43,630 nucleotides of DNA. Origin: Bacteroidales bacterium (lineage in GTDB: Bacteria; Bacteroidota; Bacteroidia; Bacteroidales; UBA12077). Positions within the stretch are counted from its first letter, which is position 1, and every line of letters begins with the position of its first letter. Below the pieces are notes generated by a model. It did no database searches. It had not been told where the DNA came from and saw only the letters and a program-made list of their open reading frames with translations. Of this stretch, positions 17,548-25,923 are shown piece after piece. Location of the stretch: positions 1-43,630 of the forward strand of contig JAUWQL010000011.1 in the NCBI GenBank assembly GCA_030611105.1, in the 5' to 3' direction. The position numbers were made by a program, and so were the translations under genes.

Positions 17548-19293
17548 TTAATTAATTTTTATACCAATTAAAGTAATGTCGTCACGTTGTTCTTCATCCT
17601 GTTGAAAATCATTCAATTCTTTTTCTATTATCTCTTTCTGTTTATCCATTGGCTCTGAAATATTATTTAAAATAATTTCTTTAAGCCTGTTACTTCCAAA
17701 TCTTTTTCGTTCTGAATTGTTTTGATCTGTTAAACCGTCCGAAGATAGAAATAAAATATCTCCTTTTTCGGCATTAATAATATGATTATTAAACTTTTCA
17801 TCATCTTTTTTCTTTTTTACCCCACCAATAGATATTCTGTCGCCCTTAATTTCGTCTAATTCTGATGTTTTGTTTTTAAAAATAAACAATGGTCTTTTGG
17901 CACCAGAAAAAGTAATTTTGTTTGATTTTAAATCAATAGAAATAAAACAAACATCCATACCATCATTATTCTCTGTTTCATCTTGTCTTAACGATTCAAC
18001 AATTTTTTCGTTTAATAAAGATAATATTTTTGCTGGTTCTGACACCTGTTTTTCTAAAACAATTTCATTTAAATGACTACTTCCTATCATTGACATAAAT
18101 GCTCCTGGCACTCCATGACCTGTACAGTCAACGGCTGCAAGAAAAGCAGTGTCTTTCACTTTAGCAAACCAGTAAAAATCTCCCGATACAATATCTTTAG
18201 GACGATAAATTATAAAACTTTCAAAAAGATTCCTTATTTGGTTCCGAACTGGAAGTATTGCTCTTTGAATATTTTGAGCATATTGTATGCTTGCATGAAT
18301 TTTCTGATTCTGTAAATCTAATGTGTCTCTTTGTTCTTCTATTTGGTTTTTTTGAGTTCTGATTTTCCTATATACAATAACTAATACTCCAAAAAATATT
18401 AAAATAGCTATAAAACCCCAAATAAGGAAGCTGCGAACTAATCTTTCAAATTTTAATTGAGCGGCCTGTTCTCTAATTTTTGATTCCTGGAGATCGAGTT
18501 GCATTTTTTGTTCATGCGATACTTCTTCAACCTTTGCAAGAGAGCTTTCTGTTTCCAATAATTTGTCAGTTTGTTCTACCAGTTCTTGCTTTGTTTCCTC
18601 TTTCTCTTGTTGCGCTTTTTTGACTTCCGATTTGGATTGTTGTTTAATATCTTTTATTTCTTCTTTTTTAAGATATTTATCGATCGAAGCAAACAAATCA
18701 AAATATTCTATGCTTTTTTTTGAATCTCCCAGATTTTGGTAATTATTTGCCAAAATACCGTAAAAACTCCTGATTAATTTTAAATTATTCATTTCCTTGG
18801 CTAACTCAACACCTTCAAGCGCCCATTTATTTGATTCGTCGTAGTTTGTTAATTGCTGATATGTTTGCGAAATGTTAATTAAAGAGGAAGTAATATTTTT
18901 CTTATTATTTAAATTTCTGCTAATTTCTAATCCTTTTTTAAAATAAGTTATTGCCGAATTATAATCCTGAATTTCATCGTAAATCATTCCAACATAGTTA
19001 GAACTTAACATAATTCCATTCAGGTTGCCTGATTGTTCATTTAACACAATTACTCTATTAAAATGATTAACAGCTTTGTTATATAATTGATTGTTCCAAC
19101 ATAGAAATGCAGCTTTGTTTAGAAATTCTAACTCAAGTTGAGTATTATTTTTGCTTCTATATTGCTTTATCTTGGTTTCATATCCTGTTAGTTCATCCTT
19201 AATATTTGAAGGAACATCCTGGGCTAATATAAAAAAACAAAAAAGGAAGTTTGTTATAAAAATAAGTGATAATATTTTATATATTTTTTTCAC
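17548..19293 (-). CDS. TPR sensor with transmembrane helix and SpoIIE/PP2C phosphatase domain (SiaA-like)
   Basis: 581 residues. A signal peptide (MKKIYKILSLIFITNFLFCFFILAQ) is followed by four or five TPRs (about 45-215), a long charged coiled coil (215-285), one transmembrane helix (FLIWGFIAILIFFGVLVIVY, about 290-310), a second coiled coil, and a cytoplasmic SpoIIE domain (about 345-581). Phosphatase metal-site motifs are intact: SGDFYWFAKV, AAVDCTGHGVPGAFMSMIG, NDGMDVCFISID, FLSSDGLTDQ and QRDDITLIGIKI. The domain order implies a periplasmic signal controlling dephosphorylation inside the cell, as for SiaA, though SiaA senses through a different domain. It lies 26 bp after the receiver-SpoIIE gene and 7 bp before the kinase gene. 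Confidence 0.9.
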   Translation of the reverse strand: MKKIYKILSLIFITNFLFCFFILAQDVPSNIKDELTGYETKIKQYRSKNNTQLELEFLNKAAFLCWNNQLYNKAVNHFNRVIVLNEQSGNLNGIMLSSNYVGMIYDEIQDYNSAITYFKKGLEISRNLNNKKNITSSLINISQTYQQLTNYDESNKWALEGVELAKEMNNLKLIRSFYGILANNYQNLGDSKKSIEYFDLFASIDKYLKKEEIKDIKQQSKSEVKKAQQEKEETKQELVEQTDKLLETESSLAKVEEVSHEQKMQLDLQESKIREQAAQLKFERLVRSFLIWGFIAILIFFGVLVIVYRKIRTQKNQIEEQRDTLDLQNQKIHASIQYAQNIQRAILPVRNQIRNLFESFIIYRPKDIVSGDFYWFAKVKDTAFLAAVDCTGHGVPGAFMSMIGSSHLNEIVLEKQVSEPAKILSLLNEKIVESLRQDETENNDGMDVCFISIDLKSNKITFSGAKRPLFIFKNKTSELDEIKGDRISIGGVKKKKDDEKFNNHIINAEKGDILFLSSDGLTDQNNSERKRFGSNRLKEIILNNISEPMDKQKEIIEKELNDFQQDEEQRDDITLIGIKIN

Positions 19294-19319
19294 ATTAAAA
19301 ACAATTACAAAGGTTAAAG

Positions 19320-20558
19320 TTATTTTATTTTTATTCCAAAAACAAGAATATCATCAATTTGCTCTAATGATCCACGCCATTTATCATGTACATTATTTAA
19401 TATCTCTTTTTGTATATTCATAGGTTCATGGCTATTATTGACCAGTAATTCTTTAAATTGCTTGTAACGAAATTTCTTTCCTCGTGGTCCTCCAAACTGA
19501 TCAGCATATCCATCCGAAAATAAGTAAATCTGATCATTGCTTTCTAAATCAACTATATGATTTGTAAAAGGTTTGTCAAAATTTATATGAATACCAACAG
19601 GCATTCTGTCACCTTTAATTTCTGTAAGTTCTTTGTTTCTTATAACATAAAAGGGATTGTTAGCGCCCGCAAATTGTAGTTTTTTATCTTTACAATCAAT
19701 AATGCAAAGTGCAATATCAAGTCCATCTTGAGTTTCTCCTATTTCTCCTGTTTGATTTAAGGACCTCATAATATGATCTCGAAGCTGTTCCAAAATATCG
19801 CTTGCTGTTTCAAAATTTTTGCTCGAAATAATTTCATTCAAATAAACTGAACCTAACATATGCATTAGAGCACCAGACAAACCGTGTCCGGTACAATCAC
19901 CAACAGCAATCACTTTTTTCTTCCCAAGACATGATGCCCAGTAAAAATCGCCACCAACATGATTTTTGGGTTGGTGTAGAATAAAATACTCATCCATATT
20001 TTGATTAATAAACTCTATACTGGGTAAAATAGCTTGTTGAATTCTGCTGGCGTAACGAATGTCTGCCATAATCTCCTTATTCTTACTAATAATAATTTCA
20101 CGCTGTTTAAGTTCATTTTCAATCTGAAAACGAATTTCCTGATTCTTCTCTTCAATTTCAGTTTCTTTTATCCTTACTGATTCTAGAATACCAATAAGAT
20201 TTGTAGCTGTTTTTAAATTTGAAATTAATGTAATTTCGGAATAAGGTTTTTGAATCAAATTAATTGCACCAACTTTAAATATTTTATTATAATCGGTGCT
20301 TGATGATAAAACAATAATCGGAAGTTGTTTTATTCTTAAAATATCTAATAAAAGTTTTAAATTTTGATCTACATTATTCTCCGGATAGTCTATATCAAAA
20401 ATAATAATATCAGGAGATAAAATTTCAGTTTCCTTTAAAATATTATTTTGATTGCTGGTTGAATAAATGTTGATATTTGGGAATTCAGCACTTAATATGG
20501 AATTGATTTTTTCAATATCATCTGTATTGTTATCAATCAAGAGTAATTTTTGATTCAT
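19320..20558 (-). CDS. Response regulator with SpoIIE/PP2C phosphatase output
   Basis: 412 residues. The N-terminal receiver (1-120) has Asp9, the phospho-acceptor Asp55 (PDIIIFDIDYP) and Lys104 (LIQKPYS), so it looks able to be phosphorylated. A coiled coil (125-175) leads to a SpoIIE domain with VGGDFYWAS, AVGDCTGHGLSGALMHMLG, TQDGLDIALCIID, KGDRMPVG, LFSDGYADQ and QIDDILVFGI. It is soluble. It heads the operon and is a second phosphatase besides the membrane one, so the Sia-like switch may receive two inputs. No cognate histidine kinase is adjacent. Confidence 0.92.
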   Translation of the reverse strand: MNQKLLLIDNNTDDIEKINSILSAEFPNINIYSTSNQNNILKETEILSPDIIIFDIDYPENNVDQNLKLLLDILRIKQLPIIVLSSSTDYNKIFKVGAINLIQKPYSEITLISNLKTATNLIGILESVRIKETEIEEKNQEIRFQIENELKQREIIISKNKEIMADIRYASRIQQAILPSIEFINQNMDEYFILHQPKNHVGGDFYWASCLGKKKVIAVGDCTGHGLSGALMHMLGSVYLNEIISSKNFETASDILEQLRDHIMRSLNQTGEIGETQDGLDIALCIIDCKDKKLQFAGANNPFYVIRNKELTEIKGDRMPVGIHINFDKPFTNHIVDLESNDQIYLFSDGYADQFGGPRGKKFRYKQFKELLVNNSHEPMNIQKEILNNVHDKWRGSLEQIDDILVFGIKIK

Positions 20559-20800
20559 ATTAAATGCCCGATTTTTAGAGTATTTAAAATAATGATTGTA
20601 AATTCATTTTACCAATAAATAAATACGTTATTTTAACTTTTGAGTTTTTAATTTTAAACCGTTTTTGATGAAATGATTAAAAACTAATGCGAATGACACA
20701 TAAGTAATAGTTAAAAAATAAGTAAATGAATCTTTTTTTGGTTTAAAAGTTATACTTTTAAACTGACAAACTAGATAGTTAAACTCCTATTTTAAACTCT
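20559..20800. promoter_or_regulatory. Divergent control region of the phosphatase operon and the cyclase
   Basis: 242 bp, very AT-rich, between oppositely transcribed signalling genes. A near-match to the -7 box (TACTTTTA at about 20752) precedes the cyclase; no exact TAnnTTTG is found on either strand. No clear operator is seen. Confidence 0.3.
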
Positions 20801-22402
20801 ATGATGTATAAGATATTAATTGCAGATGATAAAGGCAGTTGTTTTGCCTATTTGCAGGATATGCTTAAAGAAGATACAGATAGATTTGAAATAATTCAAA
20901 CAGTACAAAACGAGATTTATAAATCTGCTGTAAAAAATAAACCCAACATAATTTTAATTAGTTCAGAACCACTGACCATAAATAGTATAGAGAGTATAAT
21001 GTCTTTAAAACAAGACAAATCTACGCATGGTATTCCTGTATTATTAATTACTGATTACTCACCAAGAACGAACTTCGATAGAGTTTTTGAATATGGAATT
21101 GTAGATTTTATTCGAAAACCATATAGTAAAGACGAATTACTAATGCGAATAGAGGCAGCCGAAGGCCGTAGAGAATTTCAACATGAAATATACATTGAGC
21201 ATGAGTGGCTTCGTGAGCTTTCCATTGTTGCTAGAAAAACAGCTACAGGGGTAGTGATATTGAGCAATGATAATAAAATTGAATGGGCTAATGAGGGTTT
21301 TGAACGAATGTATGGATACTCACTTGATGAATTTAAAGAGAAATTTGAATCTTCAATATTTAATCCCGAAGAAAACCAAGAATTATCTGATGCAATAAGA
21401 CATTGTAAGGAAGGTGTTGAAAGTTCTGTTTATGAGAAAAAATTGGAAACAAAAGATGGAAAACTAATTTGGATTCAAACTACATTAACTCCGGTTTATA
21501 ATGAACAGGATATAATTATTAAATATATTGTGATTGAATCTAATGTTACTGCTTTAAAAGAGGCAGAGGAACGATTGGAAGCTAAAAACCAAAGTTTAAT
21601 ATCTCTAACCAAAAATTTAGAGAGTTCTAATTTGCTTTTAGAAAAACAGCACGAAGAAATTGAGAAGCAAAAAGAATTTATTGAGACACAAAAGAAAAAA
21701 TCAGATGAACTTTTATTAAATATTCTGCCTTTCGAAATTGCAGAACAATTAAAGAAAAAGGGATTTGCAAAATCAAAAAAATATAAATTAGTCACAATTC
21801 TTTTCACCGATTTTAAAGATTTCTCCAAATTAACCGGAGCAATGGATAGCCAGGAACTGGTTGAAGAACTCAATGTTTATATCCAAAAATTTGATGAAAT
21901 TATTGAGAAGCATTATATTGAAAAAATAAAGACTATTGGAGATGCTTTCATGTGTGCAGGTGGTTTGCCATTAAGAAATAGGAGTAATCATATTGATGTT
22001 ACCTTGGCAGGTTTGGAAATTCAGAAGTTTATGAAGGATTACGCGCTAGAAAAGAAAAAGAATAATGAAAAAGCCTGGGAGCTACGTTTAGGGATTCATA
22101 CCGGTAAAGTAATTGCAGGAGTAGTTGGGAAAAAGAAATTTGCCTATGATATTTGGGGAGATGCTGTAAATAAAGCCAGCAGAATGGAACAATTTGGTGA
22201 AGTGGGCAAGGTTAATGTTTCGGGTGATACCTATGAATACATAAAAGATTACTTTGATTGTACCCACAGAGGCAAAATAGAGGTGAAAAACAATGTTGAG
22301 TTGGATATGTATTTTGTAAATAGGTTAAAACCAGAATATTCTGGCGATAAAGAAGGAGTCGTTCCTAATGCAGAATTCCGTAAAATATTAGCTAGATACT
22401 AA
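20801..22402 (+). CDS. Class III adenylate cyclase with pseudo-receiver and PAS domains
   Basis: 533 residues. Receiver-like domain (1-125): the acidic pair Asp9-Asp10, Thr84 and Lys106 are present, but the phospho-acceptor position is Ser54 (NIILISSEP). PAS domain about 140-260 (GVVILSNDNKIEWANEGFERMYGY ... WIQTTLTPVYNE). A coiled coil about 255-305 leads to the cyclase domain (330-510). All catalytic residues are visible: metal Asp337 (LFTDFKDF) and Asp381 (KTIGDAF), Lys377 and Asp450 (YDIWGD) as adenine-specifying residues, and Asn457/Arg461 (NKASR). The product is thus predicted to be cAMP, not cGMP. It diverges from the Sia-like operon and may be its output, but this is inferred from position. 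Confidence 0.92.
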   Translation: MMYKILIADDKGSCFAYLQDMLKEDTDRFEIIQTVQNEIYKSAVKNKPNIILISSEPLTINSIESIMSLKQDKSTHGIPVLLITDYSPRTNFDRVFEYGIVDFIRKPYSKDELLMRIEAAEGRREFQHEIYIEHEWLRELSIVARKTATGVVILSNDNKIEWANEGFERMYGYSLDEFKEKFESSIFNPEENQELSDAIRHCKEGVESSVYEKKLETKDGKLIWIQTTLTPVYNEQDIIIKYIVIESNVTALKEAEERLEAKNQSLISLTKNLESSNLLLEKQHEEIEKQKEFIETQKKKSDELLLNILPFEIAEQLKKKGFAKSKKYKLVTILFTDFKDFSKLTGAMDSQELVEELNVYIQKFDEIIEKHYIEKIKTIGDAFMCAGGLPLRNRSNHIDVTLAGLEIQKFMKDYALEKKKNNEKAWELRLGIHTGKVIAGVVGKKKFAYDIWGDAVNKASRMEQFGEVGKVNVSGDTYEYIKDYFDCTHRGKIEVKNNVELDMYFVNRLKPEYSGDKEGVVPNAEFRKILARY

Positions 22403-22613
22403 AGTTTCTACTTCGAATGCAGTACATCGAATAAAAACCCTGCGGGGAGAATGTTTAGTGCAACAAAACACAAGTTGGCGGTTGGCAGGATACAGTAAAT
22501 CAATTTCAAATTTCAAGTTTAGTTGTCAGGAACTTTTGGGACTTGCAAACTGCAAACTGTTTACTGCTGCTGCGACTTATTAAACGTGTTGATGAAAATT
22601 GTCAGCTAAGTGC
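22403..22613. other. Gene-free gap with eroded short repeats
   Basis: 211 bp between converging genes. It is less AT-rich than its surroundings and contains near-repeated words such as GTTGGCGGTTGGCAGG and GCAAACTGCAAACTGTTTACTGC. No gene, promoter or strong terminator is seen. Confidence 0.5.
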
Positions 22614-23096
22614 TTATTTTAACATTTCCTTATTGAAATTTACAGGTAAAAATTGTTTTATACTATCTGCTTTTGTTATTTTATTTTCTCCATAGAGAAT
22701 AACCTGAATAGAATTCTCATATCTAACTTCACTTTCTAACATAACTTGTAAACACGAACCACAAGGAGGTATAGGTTCTTTTATAAATCCCGTATCTGTA
22801 TTGGCTGTTACAGCAATGGCCTTAATTGGAACATTAGGATATTTCGAGTTTGCATAAAAAATTGCCACACGTTCTGCACACAATCCAGATGGATAAGCCG
22901 CATTTTCCTGATTATTACCTTGAATAATTTCATTATTTTCGAGTAAAACTGCTGCCCCAACTTTAAATTTTGAATAAGGAGCATAAGCCTTTTTTGCCGC
23001 TTCTTTTGCTTTTTGTATTAATTCCTGATATTTTTCATCAAGTTCGGCAGGAGAATTGTAATCAATTAAAAAAGATTTAATTTCGCGTTTATTCAT
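22614..23096 (-). CDS. cdd: Cytidine deaminase
   Basis: 160 residues from ATG 23094-23096 (MNKREIKSF); a longer frame begins 11 codons upstream but adds no family sequence. This is the small homotetrameric type. Zinc-site motifs are CAE at 73-75 (Cys73, catalytic Glu75) and PCGSC with Cys112 and Cys115. AYAPYSKFKVGAAVL and GNNQENAAYPSGLCAERVA are family blocks. It deaminates cytidine and deoxycytidine to uridine forms in pyrimidine salvage. It diverges from the GH73 lipoprotein gene. Confidence 0.95.
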   Translation of the reverse strand: MNKREIKSFLIDYNSPAELDEKYQELIQKAKEAAKKAYAPYSKFKVGAAVLLENNEIIQGNNQENAAYPSGLCAERVAIFYANSKYPNVPIKAIAVTANTDTGFIKEPIPPCGSCLQVMLESEVRYENSIQVILYGENKITKADSIKQFLPVNFNKEMLK

Positions 23097-23150
23097 AAGA
23101 AGAAATTTCTTAAGTGAAAAAATATCCAATATTAAAATGAATATTTTTTT

Positions 23151-23158
23151 TACATTTG
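23151..23158 (+). promoter_or_regulatory. -7 box of the GH73/LysM gene; decides its start
   Basis: TACATTTG is an exact -7 match. Transcription would begin near 23165, so translation must start at the ATG at 23179 rather than at an in-frame ATG at 23137. Confidence 0.6.
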
Positions 23159-23178
23159 TTCAAAATAACAAAAAAAAA

Positions 23179-24213
23179 ATGACAAAAAAACTATTATTCC
23201 TTATAATACCGCTATTTGTGGTTTCCTGTAAAGTACAGCAGGTGCCTAAATCATCTCGAAAAACGAATAATAATTATGTATCCTTAGATCGAAAAGAATA
23301 TATAAATAACTATAAAGACTTAGCGATTAAGGAAATGTACAGAGATAAAATACCTGCAAGTATTACTTTGGCTCAGGCAATGCTCGAATCTAATAATGGT
23401 AATAGTACATTAGCCAGAAAAGCAAACAACCATTTTGGAATAAAATGTCATAACGGGTGGAAAGGTGGTAAGATTTATCATGATGATGACAAAAGGAATG
23501 AGTGTTTTAGAAAATATAATTCTGTATATGATTCATATAAAGATCATTCGGATTTTATCGTAAAAGGCTCAAGATATGCATTTTTATTTGAACTTAATCC
23601 AACGGACTATAAATCCTGGGCAAAAGGTTTACAGAAAGCAGGCTATGCAACGAGCAGAACCTATGCAATTTTGTTAATAAGAATTATCGAAGATAATCAA
23701 CTTTATGTATTTGATCAGGGAGGTAGTTTGTCAAATAATATGCCTGATGAATTTGTTGCAGATTCACAAGAAGTTGTTTTAGCTGATGTGGATAATTTTA
23801 CTATTTATACTGAAAAGCATCGTATTTATAATAAAAACAGGATTGATTATTTAATTGTTAAAAAGGGAGATACATTTAAAAGTATTACCGAAGAATTAGA
23901 AATGCTTCCCTGGGAATTATATAAGTATAATGAAACAGAAGAAGATAGCAAGCTAAAAGAAGGCCAAATATTATACATTCAGCCAAAAAGAAATAAGGCT
24001 GAACATGGATTTGATTTCCATGAAGTGAAGGAGGGAGAAACCATGTATGCCATATCTCAAATGTATGGGATAAAGATTAAAAAACTTTATGAAAAGAATT
24101 TAATTGACGAGGGAACCGAACCCGTAGTTGGGCAAAAACTTTGGCTGCGAGATTATAAAACACATTCCGATGTAGTTGAGGAAACCCCAATTATAGAGGA
24201 TTTTGATGAGTAA
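23179..24213 (+). CDS. Peptidoglycan glucosaminidase (GH73) with two LysM domains, lipoprotein
   Basis: 344 residues. The lipoprotein signal MTKKLLFLIIPLFVVSC gives acylated Cys17. The GH73/FlgJ-like domain (about 35-190) has PASITLAQAMLESNNGNSTLA with the catalytic Glu70, then NNHFGIKCHNGWKGGK and YATSRTYA. Two LysM peptidoglycan-binding modules follow, YLIVKKGDTFKSITEELEML and FHEVKEGETMYAISQMYGI. It should cleave beta-1,4 N-acetylglucosaminyl bonds in the cell wall during growth or division, held to the outer membrane from the periplasmic side. It converges with fmt, with 32 bp between them and no clear terminator. Confidence 0.93.
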   Translation: MTKKLLFLIIPLFVVSCKVQQVPKSSRKTNNNYVSLDRKEYINNYKDLAIKEMYRDKIPASITLAQAMLESNNGNSTLARKANNHFGIKCHNGWKGGKIYHDDDKRNECFRKYNSVYDSYKDHSDFIVKGSRYAFLFELNPTDYKSWAKGLQKAGYATSRTYAILLIRIIEDNQLYVFDQGGSLSNNMPDEFVADSQEVVLADVDNFTIYTEKHRIYNKNRIDYLIVKKGDTFKSITEELEMLPWELYKYNETEEDSKLKEGQILYIQPKRNKAEHGFDFHEVKEGETMYAISQMYGIKIKKLYEKNLIDEGTEPVVGQKLWLRDYKTHSDVVEETPIIEDFDE

Positions 24214-24245
24214 TAGCTCAAAAAAAGAGAATTAGTTCAGCTAAA

Positions 24246-25226
24246 TCAAATTTTTGTTAAGAATTTGTAATTATTAATATCCGGGAATCCTCTAAGAAAA
24301 TCTTTTACATTTAGTCTTTTTTTGCCAGCTTGTTGTAATTCAATAATATTAATAAAGCCATCTTTTACAGCTATTTTTAAAAAGGTTTTTTCATCAGAAA
24401 CGATTTCTCCAGATGAATGATTATGGTCATCCATTTCCTTTTCTGATTTAAAGATTTTTAGTTGAATCAATTCATTTTTTTTATTAATTATTTCTGACCA
24501 GGAAGCAGGATAGGGGCTAAGCCCGCGAATCAGGTTGTGAATAGAGTCAATATTTTCTTCCCAGTTTATTTTACAATCATTTTTGAAAATTTTTGGAGCA
24601 TGTTTAGTTTCTGTTTCGGGTTCAATTAAATCTTCTTGTTTTAATTGAGGATAATTGTTTTCAATAATGGCATCAACAGTTTTTATAACAAGATCAGCAC
24701 CTTTATACATTAATTTATCATGAATACTACCAGCATTATCATCGTTAGAAATCGGAACTTCTTCTTGAAAAATAATATTGCCAGTATCAATTTCGTGTTT
24801 AAGAAAAAAAGTTGTGATTCCGGTTTTTTTATCTCCATTAATTATGGCCCAGTTAATTGGGGCTGCTCCTCTGTATTGAGGTAACAAAGATGCATGAAGA
24901 TTAAAAGTTCCAATATTTGGCATGGTCCAAACTACTTCGGGAAGCATTTTAAATGCTACCACAATTTGCAAATCCGCTTTTAGCGCTTTAAGTTTTTTTA
25001 GAAATTCTACATCACGAAATTTTTCGGGTTGCAGAATATTTATATTTTGACTCATTGCATATTTTTTAACTGAGGATTCTTGAATTTTTTGTCCTCGGCC
25101 GGCAGGCTTGTCTGGATTAGTAATAACTCCAACTATATTATATTTATTTTCGACTAGTTTTTTTAGCGGTTCAACTGCAAAATCGGGAGTTCCCATATAA
25201 ACAATTCTTAAATTGCTCTTATCCAT
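24246..25226 (-). CDS. fmt: Methionyl-tRNA formyltransferase
   Basis: 326 residues from the ATG at 25224-25226 (MDKSNLRIVYMGTPDFAV); an ATG three codons upstream is equally possible. Catalytic residues are Asn109, His111 and Asp147, in FNLHASLLPQYRGAAPINWA and FLKHEIDTGNI. DKPAGRGQ and SPYPASW are further family blocks. It formylates initiator Met-tRNA with 10-formyl-tetrahydrofolate. The usual partner def is not adjacent. An exact -7 box lies just upstream, so it is transcribed on its own. Confidence 0.97.
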   Translation of the reverse strand: MDKSNLRIVYMGTPDFAVEPLKKLVENKYNIVGVITNPDKPAGRGQKIQESSVKKYAMSQNINILQPEKFRDVEFLKKLKALKADLQIVVAFKMLPEVVWTMPNIGTFNLHASLLPQYRGAAPINWAIINGDKKTGITTFFLKHEIDTGNIIFQEEVPISNDDNAGSIHDKLMYKGADLVIKTVDAIIENNYPQLKQEDLIEPETETKHAPKIFKNDCKINWEENIDSIHNLIRGLSPYPASWSEIINKKNELIQLKIFKSEKEMDDHNHSSGEIVSDEKTFLKIAVKDGFINIIELQQAGKKRLNVKDFLRGFPDINNYKFLTKI

Positions 25227-25251
25227 TTTAAACATGTTTTCGTTACTTTAG

Positions 25252-25259
25252 CAAAAGTA
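25252..25259 (-). promoter_or_regulatory. -7 box of fmt
   Basis: On the minus strand the bases are TACTTTTG, exact for TAnnTTTG, giving a short leader before fmt. Confidence 0.55.
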
Positions 25260-25276
25260 TTAAATATATCTTTTAA

Positions 25277-25297
25277 ACTTTAGATTTTATCTAAAGT
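25277..25297. promoter_or_regulatory. Perfect 9+9 bp palindrome upstream of the DUF4405 gene
   Basis: ACTTTAGAT-TTT-ATCTAAAGT lies 20 bp before the DUF4405 start, between two divergent genes. It is either an operator or a leader hairpin; it has no T-tract, so it is not a terminator. Confidence 0.45.
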
Positions 25298-25317
25298 CAT
25301 AATTAAAAAATACAAAG

Positions 25318-25923
25318 ATGAATAATAAATTTAATTGGCAAAGTTTTATTAGTATTGGGTTGCTGTTGTCTTTTTTTATAATGCTAGTTTCAGGGATTGT
25401 GTTATATATAGCTCCAGAGGGGAGTTTGTCGAGATGGATTGGCTGGGATATTTTAAATCTTTCTAAAAAACAGTGGGAATACCAACATACTATATTTTCA
25501 TATCTTTTTATATTGTTTTCAATTTTTCATGTTTTTAAAATTAATTGGAGTTATCTAATCTCATATTTTGTTGTTGAAAAATTTAAAATGATATTTCTGA
25601 AAGAAATAATTGTGGCAGTTGTAATTACGGTCTTGATTTTTATGGGAACACTTTTTAACTGGAGCCCTTTCAAGAATGTTATTCAGTTTGGAAATAAGAT
25701 TTCAGATAGTTATGCCGAAAAGGTTAAAATACCGAATATTCCTGATGCGGAAAAATTGTCATTAAATGATTTTGCCAAAGAAGTGTTTAATATCTCTTAC
25801 TCAGATTTAGTAAGCAATCTTAAAAAATTTGATTTTGATAAAGTTGATGAAAACAGCACAGTAATAGATTTTTGTAATCAGAATGATATTACTCCTGAAG
25901 AGTTTTATTTATCTTTTCTATGA
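25318..25923 (+). CDS. DUF4405 membrane protein (cytochrome b561-like)
   Basis: 201 residues. Three hydrophobic helices (about 11-32, 58-78 and 95-113) contain conserved histidines in [25 protein letters not shown], typical of the DUF4405 family, whose fold resembles the haem-binding cytochrome b561/formate dehydrogenase gamma subunit. The C-terminal ~80 residues are soluble, with [19 protein letters not shown] and [12 protein letters not shown], the second resembling a helical domain seen in related proteins. A redox role is plausible but unproven. The last 19 bp overlap the 3' end of ribBA on the other strand. Confidence 0.8.
   Translation: MNNKFNWQSFISIGLLLSFFIMLVSGIVLYIAPEGSLSRWIGWDILNLSKKQWEYQHTIFSYLFILFSIFHVFKINWSYLISYFVVEKFKMIFLKEIIVAVVITVLIFMGTLFNWSPFKNVIQFGNKISDSYAEKVKIPNIPDAEKLSLNDFAKEVFNISYSDLVSNLKKFDFDKVDENSTVIDFCNQNDITPEEFYLSFL

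Noticed and set aside
16611-20558. SiaD-type diguanylate cyclase in the switch operon
   Set aside because: No GGDEF or EAL motif occurs in any frame of the cluster; the only cyclase is the class III enzyme.
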